Shown here one piece after another: positions 7,892-16,287 of a DNA stretch of 64,000 nt; within the stretch, counting starts at the first letter, position 1; each line of letters starts with the position of its first letter. Position numbers and translations under genes: made by a program. The stretch is from VXPQ01 sp965223485 (GTDB lineage: Bacteria; Bacteroidota; Rhodothermia; Rhodothermales; VXPQ01): positions 1,984,001 to 2,048,000 of the forward strand of contig OZ244993.1 in the NCBI GenBank assembly GCA_965223485.1, given 5' to 3'. A model generated the notes under the pieces. It searched no databases, was not told where the DNA came from, and was given only the letters and a program-made list of their open reading frames with translations.

Positions 7892-9198
7892 AGCGGCTCC
7901 TCTTCGTCACATACTATTTTCCTCCGTCGGGCGGGCCGGGTGTGCAGCGCAGCCTGAAATTCGTGAAATACCTGCCCGAGTTCGGATGGCGCCCTACCGT
8001 GCTTACCGTGCGCCCGGAGAGCGCCTCCTGGCCCGATCCCGACCCGGATTCGGTGGCGGACATTCCGGAGGATACGCTGGTGGAACGCACCGGAGCATGG
8101 GACCCCTATGCGTTGTATGCCCGACTACTTGGTCGGAAAAAACAGGAGGTCATATCGGTCGGGTTTACCGGGGAGGACGGTACGACTCCCGGCCGCCGAT
8201 TCGCGCGGTGGCTCCGGGCCAACCTGTTCCTGCCGGATGCACGGGTCGGATGGGTCCCGTTCGCCACGGCGCGCGCCCGGGCGCTGATGCGACAGAAATA
8301 CGATGCGGTGCTTACTACGGGGCCGCCGCATTCCACCCATTTCGCAGGGCTGGCGCTACGCCGCACGCACGGCACGCCCTGGCTCGTCGATTTTCGGGAC
8401 CCTTGGACAGAGATCGATTTTCAGTCCGAACTGCCGATAACCGGTCTTGCCCGGGCGCTTGACGCCTTTCTTGAACGACGGGTGTTGCGGAACGCCGACG
8501 GATTTGCCGTCGTGAGCGCGTCCATGCAGCGCCGGTTTGCACAGCGGGGGTATATGTCGGAGGTGATCGAAAACGGTTTCGATCCGGCCGATTTCGAGGA
8601 AGGCACGCCCTCTCACACGGTTTCCCGCGACGCGTTTGTGGTGGCCCATGTGGGAAATATGAACCGGTCCCGGAATCCGGAGGCGCTCTGGAAGGCGCTA
8701 TCCGATCCGGAGGCGGCGTCGGATTACCCCGCCTTGCAACTCCGGTTCACGGGGCATGTCGATCCCGCCGTGCTTGCTTCTGCGTCTGCCTCCTGCTCCG
8801 GTGTGCATCTCGACACGTTGCCGTATGTTCCTCACCGGGCAGCCATCGACCGGATGCGTGAAGCGGCGTTGCTGCTTCTTTGTATCAACCGGGTACAGGG
8901 AGCGGAGGGCATTCCGACCGGCAAGCTGTACGAATACCTTGCATCGGGCCGCCCTGTGCTGGCGTTGGGTCCTGCGGACGGAGACGCTGCCCGTATTTTG
9001 CAGGAAACCGGCGCGGGGCGCATGTTCGATTTCGACGATGCGGATGGCGTGCGCGCCTTTTTGCATACGCACTACGAAGCATGGCGCGCGGGTTCCCCCA
9101 TACAAGGAGCGCCTGCGGACCGGATCGCCCGGTACAGCCGCCGGGAACAGACCCGGCAACTCGCAGCATTGCTTTCCAGCCTTTCCGACCGGCGATAG
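7888..9198 (+). CDS. Glycosyltransferase family 4 protein
   Basis: A 436-residue GT-B fold enzyme expected to transfer a sugar from a nucleotide donor to a growing envelope glycan in the cytoplasm. The N-terminal acceptor domain begins 'LLFVTYYFPPSGGPGVQRS', the glycine-rich loop of this family; the C-terminal donor domain contains 'GIPTGKLYEYLASGRPVLAL', which corresponds to the E-x7-E region with the nucleotide-binding glutamate. It overlaps the YfhO gene by 4 bp and lies 33 bp before the WecB-type epimerase, so all are probably cotranscribed. Sugar specificity cannot be read from the sequence. Confidence 0.88.
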   Translation: MKRLLFVTYYFPPSGGPGVQRSLKFVKYLPEFGWRPTVLTVRPESASWPDPDPDSVADIPEDTLVERTGAWDPYALYARLLGRKKQEVISVGFTGEDGTTPGRRFARWLRANLFLPDARVGWVPFATARARALMRQKYDAVLTTGPPHSTHFAGLALRRTHGTPWLVDFRDPWTEIDFQSELPITGLARALDAFLERRVLRNADGFAVVSASMQRRFAQRGYMSEVIENGFDPADFEEGTPSHTVSRDAFVVAHVGNMNRSRNPEALWKALSDPEAASDYPALQLRFTGHVDPAVLASASASCSGVHLDTLPYVPHRAAIDRMREAALLLLCINRVQGAEGIPTGKLYEYLASGRPVLALGPADGDAARILQETGAGRMFDFDDADGVRAFLHTHYEAWRAGSPIQGAPADRIARYSRREQTRQLAALLSSLSDRR

Positions 9199-9231
9199 AT
9201 AAACGTACTCTCTGCGCATAGCGCGCCTGCC

Positions 9232-10281
9232 ATGCATATTGTAACCGTCGTCGGCGCTCGCCCCCAGTTCGTCAAGGCAGCTCCCCTGCGCCGCGCCCTC
9301 ATGGACGCCGGCATTCGGGAAATGCTGGTGCATACCGGGCAGCATTACGATCCGGAAATGAGCGCCGTTTTTTTCGAGGAACTGGGCCTGCCCGATCCCG
9401 ATGCGAACCTTGGAACGGGGTCCGGCGCCCACGCCGTGCAGACCGGCGAGACGATGATGCGCCTTGAAGCCCTGCTGATGCAGGGACCGCTGCCCGATTG
9501 GCTGATGGTGTACGGCGATACGAACGGCACGCTGGCCGGCGCGCTGGTGGCCGCCAAGCTGGGTATTCCGCTCGTTCATGTCGAAGCCGGGTTGCGTTCC
9601 TTCAACCGGCGCATGCCGGAGGAAATCAACCGGGTCGTGACCGACCGGTTGGCCTCTGTACTCTGTTGTCCGACGGAAACGTCGGTCCGTAACCTTGCTG
9701 CCGAAGGAATCGTGGAGGGCGTACACCTGACGGGCGACGTGATGCTGGACGCCACGCGCTTTTTTGCGGAGGCGGCCGGACGGCGGGCGCCTCTGTCGTC
9801 CGTGACGACGCATAGCCCTGGCGCATATTATGCGGCCACGGTGCATCGGGCGGGGAATACCGACGATCCCGAACGACTGGCGGGTATTTTCGAAGGGCTG
9901 GGGCGGCTGGATGCCCCAGTGGTGGTTCCGCTGCATCCGAGGACGCGAGCCCGGCTTACGGGAATTGCCGTACCGGGGAATGTGGAGATGATAGACCCCC
10001 TGAGTTACCTGCGCATGCTCACGCTGGTGCGCTCCGCCCGCGCTGTGCTGACCGATTCGGGAGGGCTGCAAAAAGAAGCTGTATGGCTGGGCGTACCGTG
10101 CATCACCCTGCGCGAAGAAACCGAGTGGGTGGAAACGCTGGAAGGAGGCTGGAACCGGTTGGCTGGCGCAGATCCGGCCCGCATCGCGGAAGCCGCCGGG
10201 ATGCGTCCGGAGCCGCCCGCTCCCGGGGCCGGGAAACCGGGCGCAGCCGCCCGTATCGCCGCGTTGCTTGCGAACCGGTAA
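9232..10281 (+). CDS. wecB: UDP-N-acetylglucosamine 2-epimerase (non-hydrolysing)
   Basis: The enzyme interconverts UDP-GlcNAc and UDP-ManNAc, giving an activated sugar for surface polysaccharide. The 349 residues show the family motifs in order: 'VGARPQFVKAAPL' at 8-20, 'HTGQHYD' at 34-40, 'VYGDTNGTLAG' near 93-103, 'HVEAGLRS' at 116-123 and 'PEEINR' at 129-134, then 'TDSGGLQKEA' for UDP binding in the C-terminal half. The length is slightly short of the 370-380 typical of WecB but no motif is missing. It sits between two glycosyltransferase genes, implying that a ManNAc-type sugar enters the same glycan. Confidence 0.92.
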   Translation: MHIVTVVGARPQFVKAAPLRRALMDAGIREMLVHTGQHYDPEMSAVFFEELGLPDPDANLGTGSGAHAVQTGETMMRLEALLMQGPLPDWLMVYGDTNGTLAGALVAAKLGIPLVHVEAGLRSFNRRMPEEINRVVTDRLASVLCCPTETSVRNLAAEGIVEGVHLTGDVMLDATRFFAEAAGRRAPLSSVTTHSPGAYYAATVHRAGNTDDPERLAGIFEGLGRLDAPVVVPLHPRTRARLTGIAVPGNVEMIDPLSYLRMLTLVRSARAVLTDSGGLQKEAVWLGVPCITLREETEWVETLEGGWNRLAGADPARIAEAAGMRPEPPAPGAGKPGAAARIAALLANR

Positions 10282-10304
10282 CGCCGCATCCCGTATTGCA
10301 TGTT

Positions 10305-11393
10305 ATGCTGCCGAAATTGCTCTTCATTTATATCCGTCCTGCCTCGTTCGTCCGAGAGGATATACGCTTGCTCGAAGAAGCGTATGAGGTGGCGCCGTTC
10401 GAGTTCGGGGGTGCGAAAAAGCCGGGCCCGCTTGCGTTTGCGGGGCTGTTGTGCAAACAACTGGTCTGGCTGTTCCGGGAGCTTCCCCGGGCGGCGGCTG
10501 TCTATGGCTGGTTTGTCGATTATCACCTGGCGCTGCCGGTCGTGGCGGCCCGCTGTTTTCGTAAGCCCGTGCTGGCGGTTGTGGGGGGCTTCGACGCCGT
10601 CTCGTTGCCTTCGTTGGGGCATGGCGTGGCGCTGACCGGCTGGCGCCGGCGGATTGCCCGCATGGTGTTTCGCCGGGTGGATGCCCTGCTTCCCGTATCG
10701 TCGTCGCTGGTCCGGTCGAAGAACCGTTTTTCGGAAGGGCCCGAAGAACGGGAATACGGTTTCCGCATGCTTGCGCCGGATACGCCCGCAGCTATCCGCG
10801 TCGTTCCCACGGGCTACGATCCGGAGGTATGGCCGGCCGGTCCCGGCGAGCGCGCTCCGGTTGTGGGCACGGTCGGGTTCATCGACGAGGGGCGCACGTT
10901 CCGGCTCAAAGGGATCGATTTGTTGTTCGATGCGGCCCGCCTCATGCCGGACGTTCGTTTCCGGGTCGTAGGCGTACGTAATCGGGAAGCGATCACAGCA
11001 CGGTATGACCCGCCCCCGAACGTCGAGATGATTCCGCCCGTACCGCGCGAGCAGTTGCCGGCGCAGTATCACGAGATGTCGGTGTATGTGCAGTTGTCGA
11101 GAGCGGAGGGCTTGCCGAACGTGTTGTGCGAGGCTATGTTGTGCGGATGCGTGCCGGTAGGTAGCCGGGTCTTCGGCATTCCGGATTGTATTGGCGAGGC
11201 CGGTTTTCTGGTGGACGAGCCGCGTGCTGCAGCCGTCTGCGAGACGGTTCGAGCGGCCTTGCGCGCAGCGGATCCGACGTTACGCGCGGCGGCCCGTGCG
11301 CGCATCGAGCGCCTTTTTCACCGGGATCGCCGCCGGGAGAACCTGCTGGCCATTGTAGCCGAACTGACAGGAGAAGACCGTCATGTCCGCTGA
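10305..11393 (+). CDS. Glycosyltransferase family 4 protein
   Basis: The 362-residue product matches GT4 enzymes: N-terminal 'LFIYIRPASFVREDIRLLEE' and a C-terminal donor domain with 'YHEMSVYVQLSRAEGLPNVLCEAMLCGCVPVGS', where E-x7-E (EGLPNVLCE) is the nucleotide-sugar site. The ATG at 10305 follows the epimerase stop by 24 bp; upstream in-frame sequence lies inside wecB and is rejected. Its last 11 bp overlap the HprK-like gene. It acts in the cytoplasm on a lipid-linked acceptor by analogy with the family; acceptor and sugar are unknown. Confidence 0.88.
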   Translation: MLPKLLFIYIRPASFVREDIRLLEEAYEVAPFEFGGAKKPGPLAFAGLLCKQLVWLFRELPRAAAVYGWFVDYHLALPVVAARCFRKPVLAVVGGFDAVSLPSLGHGVALTGWRRRIARMVFRRVDALLPVSSSLVRSKNRFSEGPEEREYGFRMLAPDTPAAIRVVPTGYDPEVWPAGPGERAPVVGTVGFIDEGRTFRLKGIDLLFDAARLMPDVRFRVVGVRNREAITARYDPPPNVEMIPPVPREQLPAQYHEMSVYVQLSRAEGLPNVLCEAMLCGCVPVGSRVFGIPDCIGEAGFLVDEPRAAAVCETVRAALRAADPTLRAAARARIERLFHRDRRRENLLAIVAELTGEDRHVR

Positions 11394-12501
11394 GCGAATG
11401 TGCACATATCGCATGATGGGGCGGAACGTGCAGGTTCGCTACGACGCTTCGAAGGGCGCAGCCATCCTTGAGCAAGAACTGGCGGCATATCCTCTTGCTG
11501 GAGCGTCGGGCGTCCCGGACCTTGCCATCCGGTATGCCCCGGTCGAATACACCGGGCTGCGATTCGCCAACCCTTCTGTCCATTGCGAAATGGAGGACGG
11601 CTTCGTTATCAAGGGGCGCATGGCGACGGTGCGTTTTCGTTTGGACGGGGATCGTCTCCTCGGCGTCGATTTTTACCCGGTTTCCGCGGTGTCTCCCCTG
11701 ATGCGGGGGGTGCGGCGCATGGTGGACATGCAGTATACCTCCCGCGAGGAGCGTGCCGGGGTTATTTTTCACGAGTGGGTGGCCGGACCGGCAGCCTACT
11801 GGGCGCCGGACCTTGCGCTCGTACATGCCTCCTCCTTCTCGGATGCGCGCGGCGTGACCCTGATCGGGGGCACGGGCGGCACAGGAAAGACGTCGCTGGC
11901 GCTGGAGTTGTGCCGACGGCACGGCTTCCGGTTCGTAGCCGACGACATTTCCTTCGTAGGGGAGGATGGGCATGTATGGCCTAATCTGGCATGGCCCAAA
12001 ATATATGCATACAACGTCGAAGGCGATCCGGAGTTGGCCAGCCGCTTGCTTGGGGGCCGCACTGCGGCGGACCGCTTGCACTGGGCGTTGCACCGTCGCC
12101 GGGGGGCAGCCTTCGTTCGCCGGCGCATGGCGCCTGCCGCCCTGTACGATGGCTGCGACAGGGAGGGCGGTCCTTTGCACCGGTACGTTATCCTGATGCG
12201 TGAGGACCGCTCGGACCTCCATATTTCCGACATTTCTCCGGTCCGCGCGGCGGCAATAAGCGTACAGGTAATGCAGGCGGAGTATGCCGGGTTTCACAAT
12301 CACCTCCACTGGCATGCCGTGAACCGGGCGGCCGAGGATCGCCCGCCGTCCGTCTCCGTGTCCGAGGTGTTCGACAGGTGGCGGGATATGCTGGCCCGCG
12401 TGCTGGACCGGGCATCATGCCAGCTCGCCCTGATTCCGCGCTCGATGGAACACGGCGCATTCCGGCGCCGGATGGCCGGGTTGCTGGCGGATGCCGGGTA
12501 G
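11383..12501 (+). CDS. HprK-like P-loop protein of the glycan operon
   Basis: The 372-residue protein has a Walker A loop 'GGTGGTGKTS' at 162-171 and a following 'FVADDISFV' (D187, D188), the arrangement of the HPr kinase/phosphorylase C-terminal fold. Proteins of this type are often found in polysaccharide and peptide-modification clusters without PTS genes. The N-terminal 150 residues resemble none I can name. It overlaps the preceding glycosyltransferase by 11 bp and ends the operon. It may phosphorylate a small molecule or protein in glycan assembly, but the substrate is unknown. It is not a true HprK: that enzyme's N-terminal domain is missing. Confidence 0.68.
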   Translation: MSAERMCTYRMMGRNVQVRYDASKGAAILEQELAAYPLAGASGVPDLAIRYAPVEYTGLRFANPSVHCEMEDGFVIKGRMATVRFRLDGDRLLGVDFYPVSAVSPLMRGVRRMVDMQYTSREERAGVIFHEWVAGPAAYWAPDLALVHASSFSDARGVTLIGGTGGTGKTSLALELCRRHGFRFVADDISFVGEDGHVWPNLAWPKIYAYNVEGDPELASRLLGGRTAADRLHWALHRRRGAAFVRRRMAPAALYDGCDREGGPLHRYVILMREDRSDLHISDISPVRAAAISVQVMQAEYAGFHNHLHWHAVNRAAEDRPPSVSVSEVFDRWRDMLARVLDRASCQLALIPRSMEHGAFRRRMAGLLADAG

Positions 12502-12582
12502 CGGGGGAGAGGTGGTTCGTTCGGTTCGACTGGACAGATTTTGGCGGAGCTCTCCGGGTCCCAATGATCCGTTTTTATTCCT

Positions 12583-12603
12583 TTTGAGTAGTTTTTACTC
12601 AAA
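12583..12603. terminator. Stem-loop after the glycan operon
   Basis: TTTGAGTA (12583-12590) pairs perfectly with TACTCAAA (12596-12603) across a GTTTT loop. It lies 81 bp after the HprK-like stop and before the next promoter. A clear T-tract is absent, so it may be a 3' end processing or weak termination signal. Confidence 0.4.
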
Positions 12604-12650
12604 GAGGACTGTCCAACTTTCTCGGACCATTTCTCTTCCGTCAAGGAAGT

Positions 12651-12680
12651 TTGACTTTGGGCATGAGACCCACCTATAAT
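12651..12680 (+). promoter_or_regulatory. Sigma70-like promoter of the WD40 gene
   Basis: TTGACT (12651-12656) and a perfect TATAAT (12675-12680) are separated by 18 bp. Transcription would start near 12687 and leave a leader of about 140 nt before the ATG at 12828. This differs from the TTTG/TAnnTTTG pattern of many Bacteroidota promoters. Confidence 0.5.
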
Positions 12681-12827
12681 CATTGAACCTATGACGTTGC
12701 GGTGACCATCGCCCCTGCGCTCATTCCCATGGACTTCAGGGAATGCATTGTGATCGCAGGACATGCAGGCGGGTCGTCATACGGAAGGTCCCCCATTTTC
12801 ATTTCACAAAACGGCAGGACAAGGACG

Positions 12828-15083
12828 ATGCGCCCTCCATTTCGTGTTTCCGGGTTCCGATCGATTCGCGCAGGTTGCCTTTGCGCCAGACAGCATAAGC
12901 GCCATCCGGTTCTTCCTGTCTCCTGGATTGGCAGGCATGTACTTGTTGGTCTTTTGTTGGCGGTGGCGCCATTTGTACACGAAAAGAGCTTTGGTCAGCT
13001 GGTAAGGAGCTGGCCGCATAGTTCTACTATCGGGCATACGGCTTGGGTTTTTTCGGTAGCCTTTTCGCCCGATGGCAGTATAGTGGCATCCGCGTCCGAT
13101 GACAGAACCATCAGGTTGTGGGACGTGGCTACGGGAGAAAGCACCCAAACGCTCGTGCATACGCATCCGGTCATTTCGGTAGCCTTTTCGCCCGATGGAA
13201 ACATGCTGGTTTCGGGAGCCTTTGACGGAACCGTCAGGCTGTGGGATGTGGCTACGGGAGAAAGCACCGCAACGCTCGTGCATGTGTCCGGAGTTCATTC
13301 GGTAGCCTTTTCGCCCGATGGAAACATGCTGGCTTCGGGAAGCGCTGACGGAACCGCCAGGCTGTGGGATGTGGCTACGGGATACAACACCGCAACGCTC
13401 AGGGGACATGCGGGTCGGGTCGTTTCGGTGGCCTTTTCGCCCGATGGAAACATGCTGGCTTCGGGATCCTTTGACGGAACCGCCAAGCTGTGGGATGTGG
13501 CTACGGGATCCAATACCACAACGCTCGGGGGACATACGCATTCGGTCACTTCGGTAGCCTTTTCGCCCGGTGGAAACATGCTGGCTTCGGGATCCTTTGA
13601 CGGAACCGTCAGGCTGTGGGATATGGCTACGGGATCCAACGCCGCAACGTTATCGAGCCGTGCTGGGGCTGTCTATTCGGTAGTCTTTTCGCCCGATGGC
13701 AGTACCGTGGCGTCCGCGTCCGAAGACAATACCGTCAGGCTGTGGGATGTGGCGACGGAATCCAACACCGCAACACTCTCGGGGCATACGCATCCGGTCC
13801 GGTGGGTAGCCTTTTCGCCCGATGGAAACATACTGGCTTCGGTAAGCAATGACGGAACCGTCAGGCTGTGGGATGTGATTTCAGGAAGTCTCACCTCTAC
13901 GTTTGGACCCGGAAGCAGACCCCTGACGGTTGTTTATTCGCCGGATGGAAGTATGCTGGCCTCGGGGGGGTGGCACGGGACCATCGGGCTTTGGGATGTA
14001 GCTACGGGATCCAATATCAGAATGCTCAGGGGGCATATGGGGTATATCAGGGTTATCTATTCGATAGCCTTTTCACCCGATGGCAGTACCGTGGCGTCCG
14101 CGGGCCTTGACGGAACCGTCAGATTGTGGGATGTGGCTACGGGATCCAACACCGCAACGCTATTGAGAAATGCCGGGCGCGCCTATTCGGTAGCCTTTTC
14201 GCCCGATGGAAACATGGTGGCTTCGGGAGGCAATGAGGGGATCATCAGGCTGTGGGATGTGGCTACGGGGTCCGATATCGGAACGTTCAGAGAGGATTTG
14301 GGGATTATCTATTCGTTAGCTTTTTCACCCGATGGAAACATACTGGCTTCGGGAAGCGCTGGCGGAACCGTCAGGCTGTGGGATGTGGCTACGGGATTCA
14401 GTAAAACGCTCGGGAGGCATGCCAGGAATGTCAATTTGGTAGCCTTTTCGCCCGATGGAAACATGCTGGCTTCGGGAAGCGCTGACGGAACCGCCAAGCT
14501 GTGGGATGTGGCTACGGGATTCAATAAAACGTTGGAGGTGCATGCCGGGAATGTCAATTCGGTAGCCTTTTCGCCCGATGGAAACATACTGGCTTCGGGA
14601 AGCAATGACAATACCGTCAGGCTGTGGGATGTGGCTACAGGATTCAATGTCAGAACGCTATTGGGACATACGTTTTGGATTACTTCGGTAGCCTTTTCGC
14701 CCGATGGTAACATGCTGGCGTCAGGGGCGTGGGATGGCTTCATTAATCTGTGGGACGTATCGGACTTAATAACGCATGCGTTCGACGCCGAAGGGGAGAT
14801 TCCAACGGCTTTCCAGCTGCACGGCAATTATCCCAATCCGTTCAATCCGTCCACGCGCGTGGTATTCGACCTGCCGTCGGCAGCCGAAGTGACGGTGCAT
14901 GTCTTTGACGTATTGGGAAGGAACGTGATTGCTACAGGTCCCGTGTCCTTATCGAGCGGCTGGGATCATTCGCTTGAAGTGAACGCATCCTCGTTGCCCT
15001 CGGGCGTATACGTCTATCAGGTAAGGGCGCAGACGGGTTCGGACATGCTTGTCGAGTCAGGGCGCATGATCCTCGCGAAATGA
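12828..15083 (+). CDS. Secreted 14-repeat WD40 protein with type IX sorting domain
   Basis: The 751-residue product starts with a basic region and a hydrophobic stretch (about residues 37-50) that serves as a signal peptide. Then come 14 WD40 repeats of about 42 residues, each with 'SVAFSPDGN' and 'RLWDVATG', enough for two seven-bladed propellers. The last 95 residues form a Por secretion / type IX sorting domain ('NYPNPFNPST', 'VFDVLGRNV', 'LPSGVYVYQVRAQTG'). The protein is therefore expected on the cell surface or outside, as a binding scaffold. The ATG at 12828 follows 'AAGGA'; a GTG at 12702 would add 42 residues and is less likely. Repeats are nearly identical in DNA, suggesting recent expansion or gene conversion. 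Confidence 0.88.
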   Translation: MRPPFRVSGFRSIRAGCLCARQHKRHPVLPVSWIGRHVLVGLLLAVAPFVHEKSFGQLVRSWPHSSTIGHTAWVFSVAFSPDGSIVASASDDRTIRLWDVATGESTQTLVHTHPVISVAFSPDGNMLVSGAFDGTVRLWDVATGESTATLVHVSGVHSVAFSPDGNMLASGSADGTARLWDVATGYNTATLRGHAGRVVSVAFSPDGNMLASGSFDGTAKLWDVATGSNTTTLGGHTHSVTSVAFSPGGNMLASGSFDGTVRLWDMATGSNAATLSSRAGAVYSVVFSPDGSTVASASEDNTVRLWDVATESNTATLSGHTHPVRWVAFSPDGNILASVSNDGTVRLWDVISGSLTSTFGPGSRPLTVVYSPDGSMLASGGWHGTIGLWDVATGSNIRMLRGHMGYIRVIYSIAFSPDGSTVASAGLDGTVRLWDVATGSNTATLLRNAGRAYSVAFSPDGNMVASGGNEGIIRLWDVATGSDIGTFREDLGIIYSLAFSPDGNILASGSAGGTVRLWDVATGFSKTLGRHARNVNLVAFSPDGNMLASGSADGTAKLWDVATGFNKTLEVHAGNVNSVAFSPDGNILASGSNDNTVRLWDVATGFNVRTLLGHTFWITSVAFSPDGNMLASGAWDGFINLWDVSDLITHAFDAEGEIPTAFQLHGNYPNPFNPSTRVVFDLPSAAEVTVHVFDVLGRNVIATGPVSLSSGWDHSLEVNASSLPSGVYVYQVRAQTGSDMLVESGRMILAK
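13030..14765 (+). repeat. Tandem ~126-bp repeats encoding WD40 blades
   Basis: About fourteen units share long near-identical stretches, such as GGTAGCCTTTTCGCCCGATG and GGCTGTGGGATGTGGCTACG. The fifth unit carries Gly for Asp in 'FSPGGN', and unit nine is lengthened by three residues. The similarity at third codon positions shows that the copies are young or homogenised. Confidence 0.88.
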
Positions 15084-15092
15084 CGTAGGGAA

Positions 15093-15178
15093 CGTAGCGG
15101 GGTTTTCCGGCGGCGTTAGCAGGGTTTCTTGGGGCGCGCAGCGGGGTTTCGGCGGCGTTAGCGGGAGTTCCGACGGCA
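15093..15178. repeat. Degenerate ~21-bp GC-rich repeats
   Basis: Between the WD40 stop and the YbbR gene, units of the type GCGTTAGCGGGGTTTCCGGC recur four times with changes (15093, about 15114, 15136, 15155). The 'AGCGGG-T' core recalls the 21-bp unit at 1810 and 2450, but the match is partial. Confidence 0.5.
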
Positions 15179-15221
15179 TCGAACAAACCTGCCTTCGCGC
15201 GCGTCTAACGCCGAACCTTCC

Positions 15222-16265
15222 ATGTCGTTGTCTGCCGTGTCTCGAATCGATCCGGAATCAGGCAGGGAATCCCTGCAAATCATGCTCCGGCGGCGTCTGC
15301 ATAAGGCGCTTGCGGTCCGTCCGTTTTTGACGCGTCCCTTCGATGGACATGCGGAAGCGGGTTCCCGCCGCCGCACCGTGGAAATTGCTCTATCGATTCT
15401 TATATCGATGCTCCTCTGGTTCACCTTCACCATGCGCGAGACGCATACGAGGACTATCGAACTGCCTCTTGAGGTGGTCAATATCCCCGAAGATCAGGCG
15501 CTCTCGCAGTATCCCCCGGAGACAGTGCGTGTGCAGGCTGTCGGCGAGGGATGGACCCTGCTCAGACTCGGACTACGTTCTCCGGTCGTTCCTGTTAGCG
15601 CCGCGCAGTCGCAAGTGCAGATCGCTGACGTCGTTTCGGAATTTTTGCCGGAGGTGCAGGTGCAGTCCGTCACCCCGGCAGTCGCCAATTTGTTCAAGGA
15701 ACGGCGGGTCGTGCGTATTCTTCCCATCCGGGCAAACATCACGCTCGAAACGCCCGCTACGTACGATTTACTGGCGCCGCCCGAGGCATTTCCCGATTCT
15801 GTTGCCGTAGCGGGGGCCGCTTCTATCGTGAATGGTCTGACCGAGTGGCCCACCGTTGCGCAAACGTTCCAGGCGGTACGCGACACGTTCGAGGTGCGCC
15901 TGGCGCTTGTGGATACGCTGGGGGGGCTTGTGGAGAAAAATGTAGAAGACGTGATGCTGCGGGCGATTTCCCAGGAGTTTACGGAGGACACCCGCGAAAT
16001 AGTCGTGACGGTGCAAGGGCAACCGTCCACGCGCCAGCTCGTTTCGCTTGAACCGTCGGCGGTGGAAGTGCGATACCGGGTCATGTTGTCGCAGTACCAG
16101 GACGCCCAGCGGGCCATGGATTTTTTCGCAACGGTTTCCTGGGACGACATCCGCAGGGACACCACCGGCTATGTGGAACCGCATCTGGAGGTGCCGGACG
16201 GTATCGTGCTTCGAGATGTGGAAATGATTCCCCGGCGCCTTGCGTATTACCAGCGCATCGACTGA
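15222..16265 (+). CDS. YbbR-like domain protein (CdaR-type)
   Basis: A 347-residue membrane-anchored protein with a single transmembrane helix at about residues 53-70 and a periplasmic part holding YbbR-like repeats ('RTIELPLEVVNIPEDQAL', 'EVRYRVMLSQYQD'). In Firmicutes the related CdaR regulates the diadenylate cyclase CdaA; no cyclase gene is visible here, so that link is unproven. Its stop is 22 bp before the menF start and the genes run the same way, so it may share a message with the menaquinone operon. The start at 15222 leaves a long basic N-terminus; internal starts (e.g. the Met at residue 21) are possible. Confidence 0.75.
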   Translation: MSLSAVSRIDPESGRESLQIMLRRRLHKALAVRPFLTRPFDGHAEAGSRRRTVEIALSILISMLLWFTFTMRETHTRTIELPLEVVNIPEDQALSQYPPETVRVQAVGEGWTLLRLGLRSPVVPVSAAQSQVQIADVVSEFLPEVQVQSVTPAVANLFKERRVVRILPIRANITLETPATYDLLAPPEAFPDSVAVAGAASIVNGLTEWPTVAQTFQAVRDTFEVRLALVDTLGGLVEKNVEDVMLRAISQEFTEDTREIVVTVQGQPSTRQLVSLEPSAVEVRYRVMLSQYQDAQRAMDFFATVSWDDIRRDTTGYVEPHLEVPDGIVLRDVEMIPRRLAYYQRID

Positions 16266-16287
16266 GGCGGCCGGATACGGCGCACGC

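Larger units (their letters stand above)
12502..12827. other. Gene-free stretch ahead of the WD40 gene
   Basis: These 326 bp hold no convincing gene. They contain a perfect 8-bp stem-loop (12583-12603) and a sigma70-like promoter (12651-12680). The WD40 reading frame is open from 12702 (GTG), but those extra 42 residues do not look like a secretion signal. Confidence 0.6.

Noticed and set aside
8698..10071. A 457-codon minus-strand open frame across the GT4 and wecB genes
   Set aside because: It is a shadow of two conserved genes and its translation is low-complexity (His, Arg and Gln rich).
12990..14765. CRISPR-like regular repeats
   Set aside because: The period is about 126 bp, the repeats are coding WD40 blades, and no cas genes are present.
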